Assembly (NCBI RefSeq): GCF_019457905.1
Contig: NZ_JAHZSV010000003.1
Coordinates: 124,001 to 188,000, forward strand
DNA from: Flagellimonas abyssi
GTDB lineage: Bacteria > Bacteroidota > Bacteroidia > Flavobacteriales > Flavobacteriaceae
Direction: 5' to 3'
DNA: 64,000 nucleotides
Shown here in pieces: positions 63,819 to 64,000 of the stretch. Positions within the stretch are counted from its first letter, which is position 1; each line of letters starts with the position of its first letter. A program made the position numbers and the translations under genes. The notes beneath the pieces were generated by a model that did not search any database, had not been told where the DNA came from, and saw only the letters and a list, made by a program, of their open reading frames with translations.

Positions 63819-64000
<182 letters not shown>

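Overview
The window looks like part of a marine Flavobacteriaceae chromosome (Bacteroidota). The evidence is SusC/SusD genes, TAnnTTTG-type -7 promoter elements, weak Shine-Dalgarno sites, small DUF6520- and RteC-type proteins, and MacB/FtsX permeases in tandem. Muricauda/Allomuricauda is a plausible genus, but that is an impression and was not tested. No rRNA, tRNA, CRISPR array or intact insertion sequence was recognised.

Layout. (1) 1-6540: the end of an M14-type peptidase, then a SulP transporter, a TauE/SafE exporter and a sodium:solute symporter. (2) 6546-13389: housekeeping genes. ribE and pdxA are divergent; DUF177-rpmF-fabH-accB-accC form a fatty-acid synthesis cluster; a DAO-type flavoenzyme follows. 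(3) 13475-39930: a ~23.5 kb minus-strand block reading TolC, HlyD adaptor, MacB-type ATPase, eight consecutive ~800-aa FtsX/MacB permeases, and a second divergent ATPase. A divergent NtrC-type response regulator and its histidine kinase control it by position. (4) 39938-44582: two small GreA/GreB-C-terminal-like proteins, a four-helix-bundle membrane protein, a small secreted protein, and a second NtrC-type regulator/kinase pair. (5) 44801-47314: a secreted TlpA-like thioredoxin and a secreted CE1-type esterase. (6) 47522-47945: a scar made of a truncated IS481-type transposase remnant fused to a frameshifted rteC remnant. (7) 48307-58415: a candidate accessory system. It holds a SpoIIAA-like protein, a PAS-AraC regulator, a MauE/DoxX-type membrane protein, an unknown anchored protein and a four-cysteine secreted DUF6520 peptide. 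A zinc metalloprotease, SusD and SusC converge on them. (8) 58416-59652: a repeat-rich non-coding stretch and an orphan gene behind a palindrome. (9) 60021-64000: Dps, two alpha/beta hydrolases, an AraC regulator, a SnoaL-like protein and the end of an SDR gene, resembling a stress or detoxification island.

How the parts work together. The TolC/HlyD/ATPase/permease set has every part of a MacAB-TolC-like trans-envelope machine, but eight different permeases share two ATPases. In region 7 a disulfide-linked membrane protein, a cysteine-rich secreted peptide, a protease and an outer-membrane SusCD pair suggest making, exporting, trimming or taking up an oxidised peptide. That function is inference. 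Two features support treating region 7 as regulated: an upstream element shared by the SpoIIAA-like gene and the MauE operon, and an inverted repeat spanning the MauE start codon.
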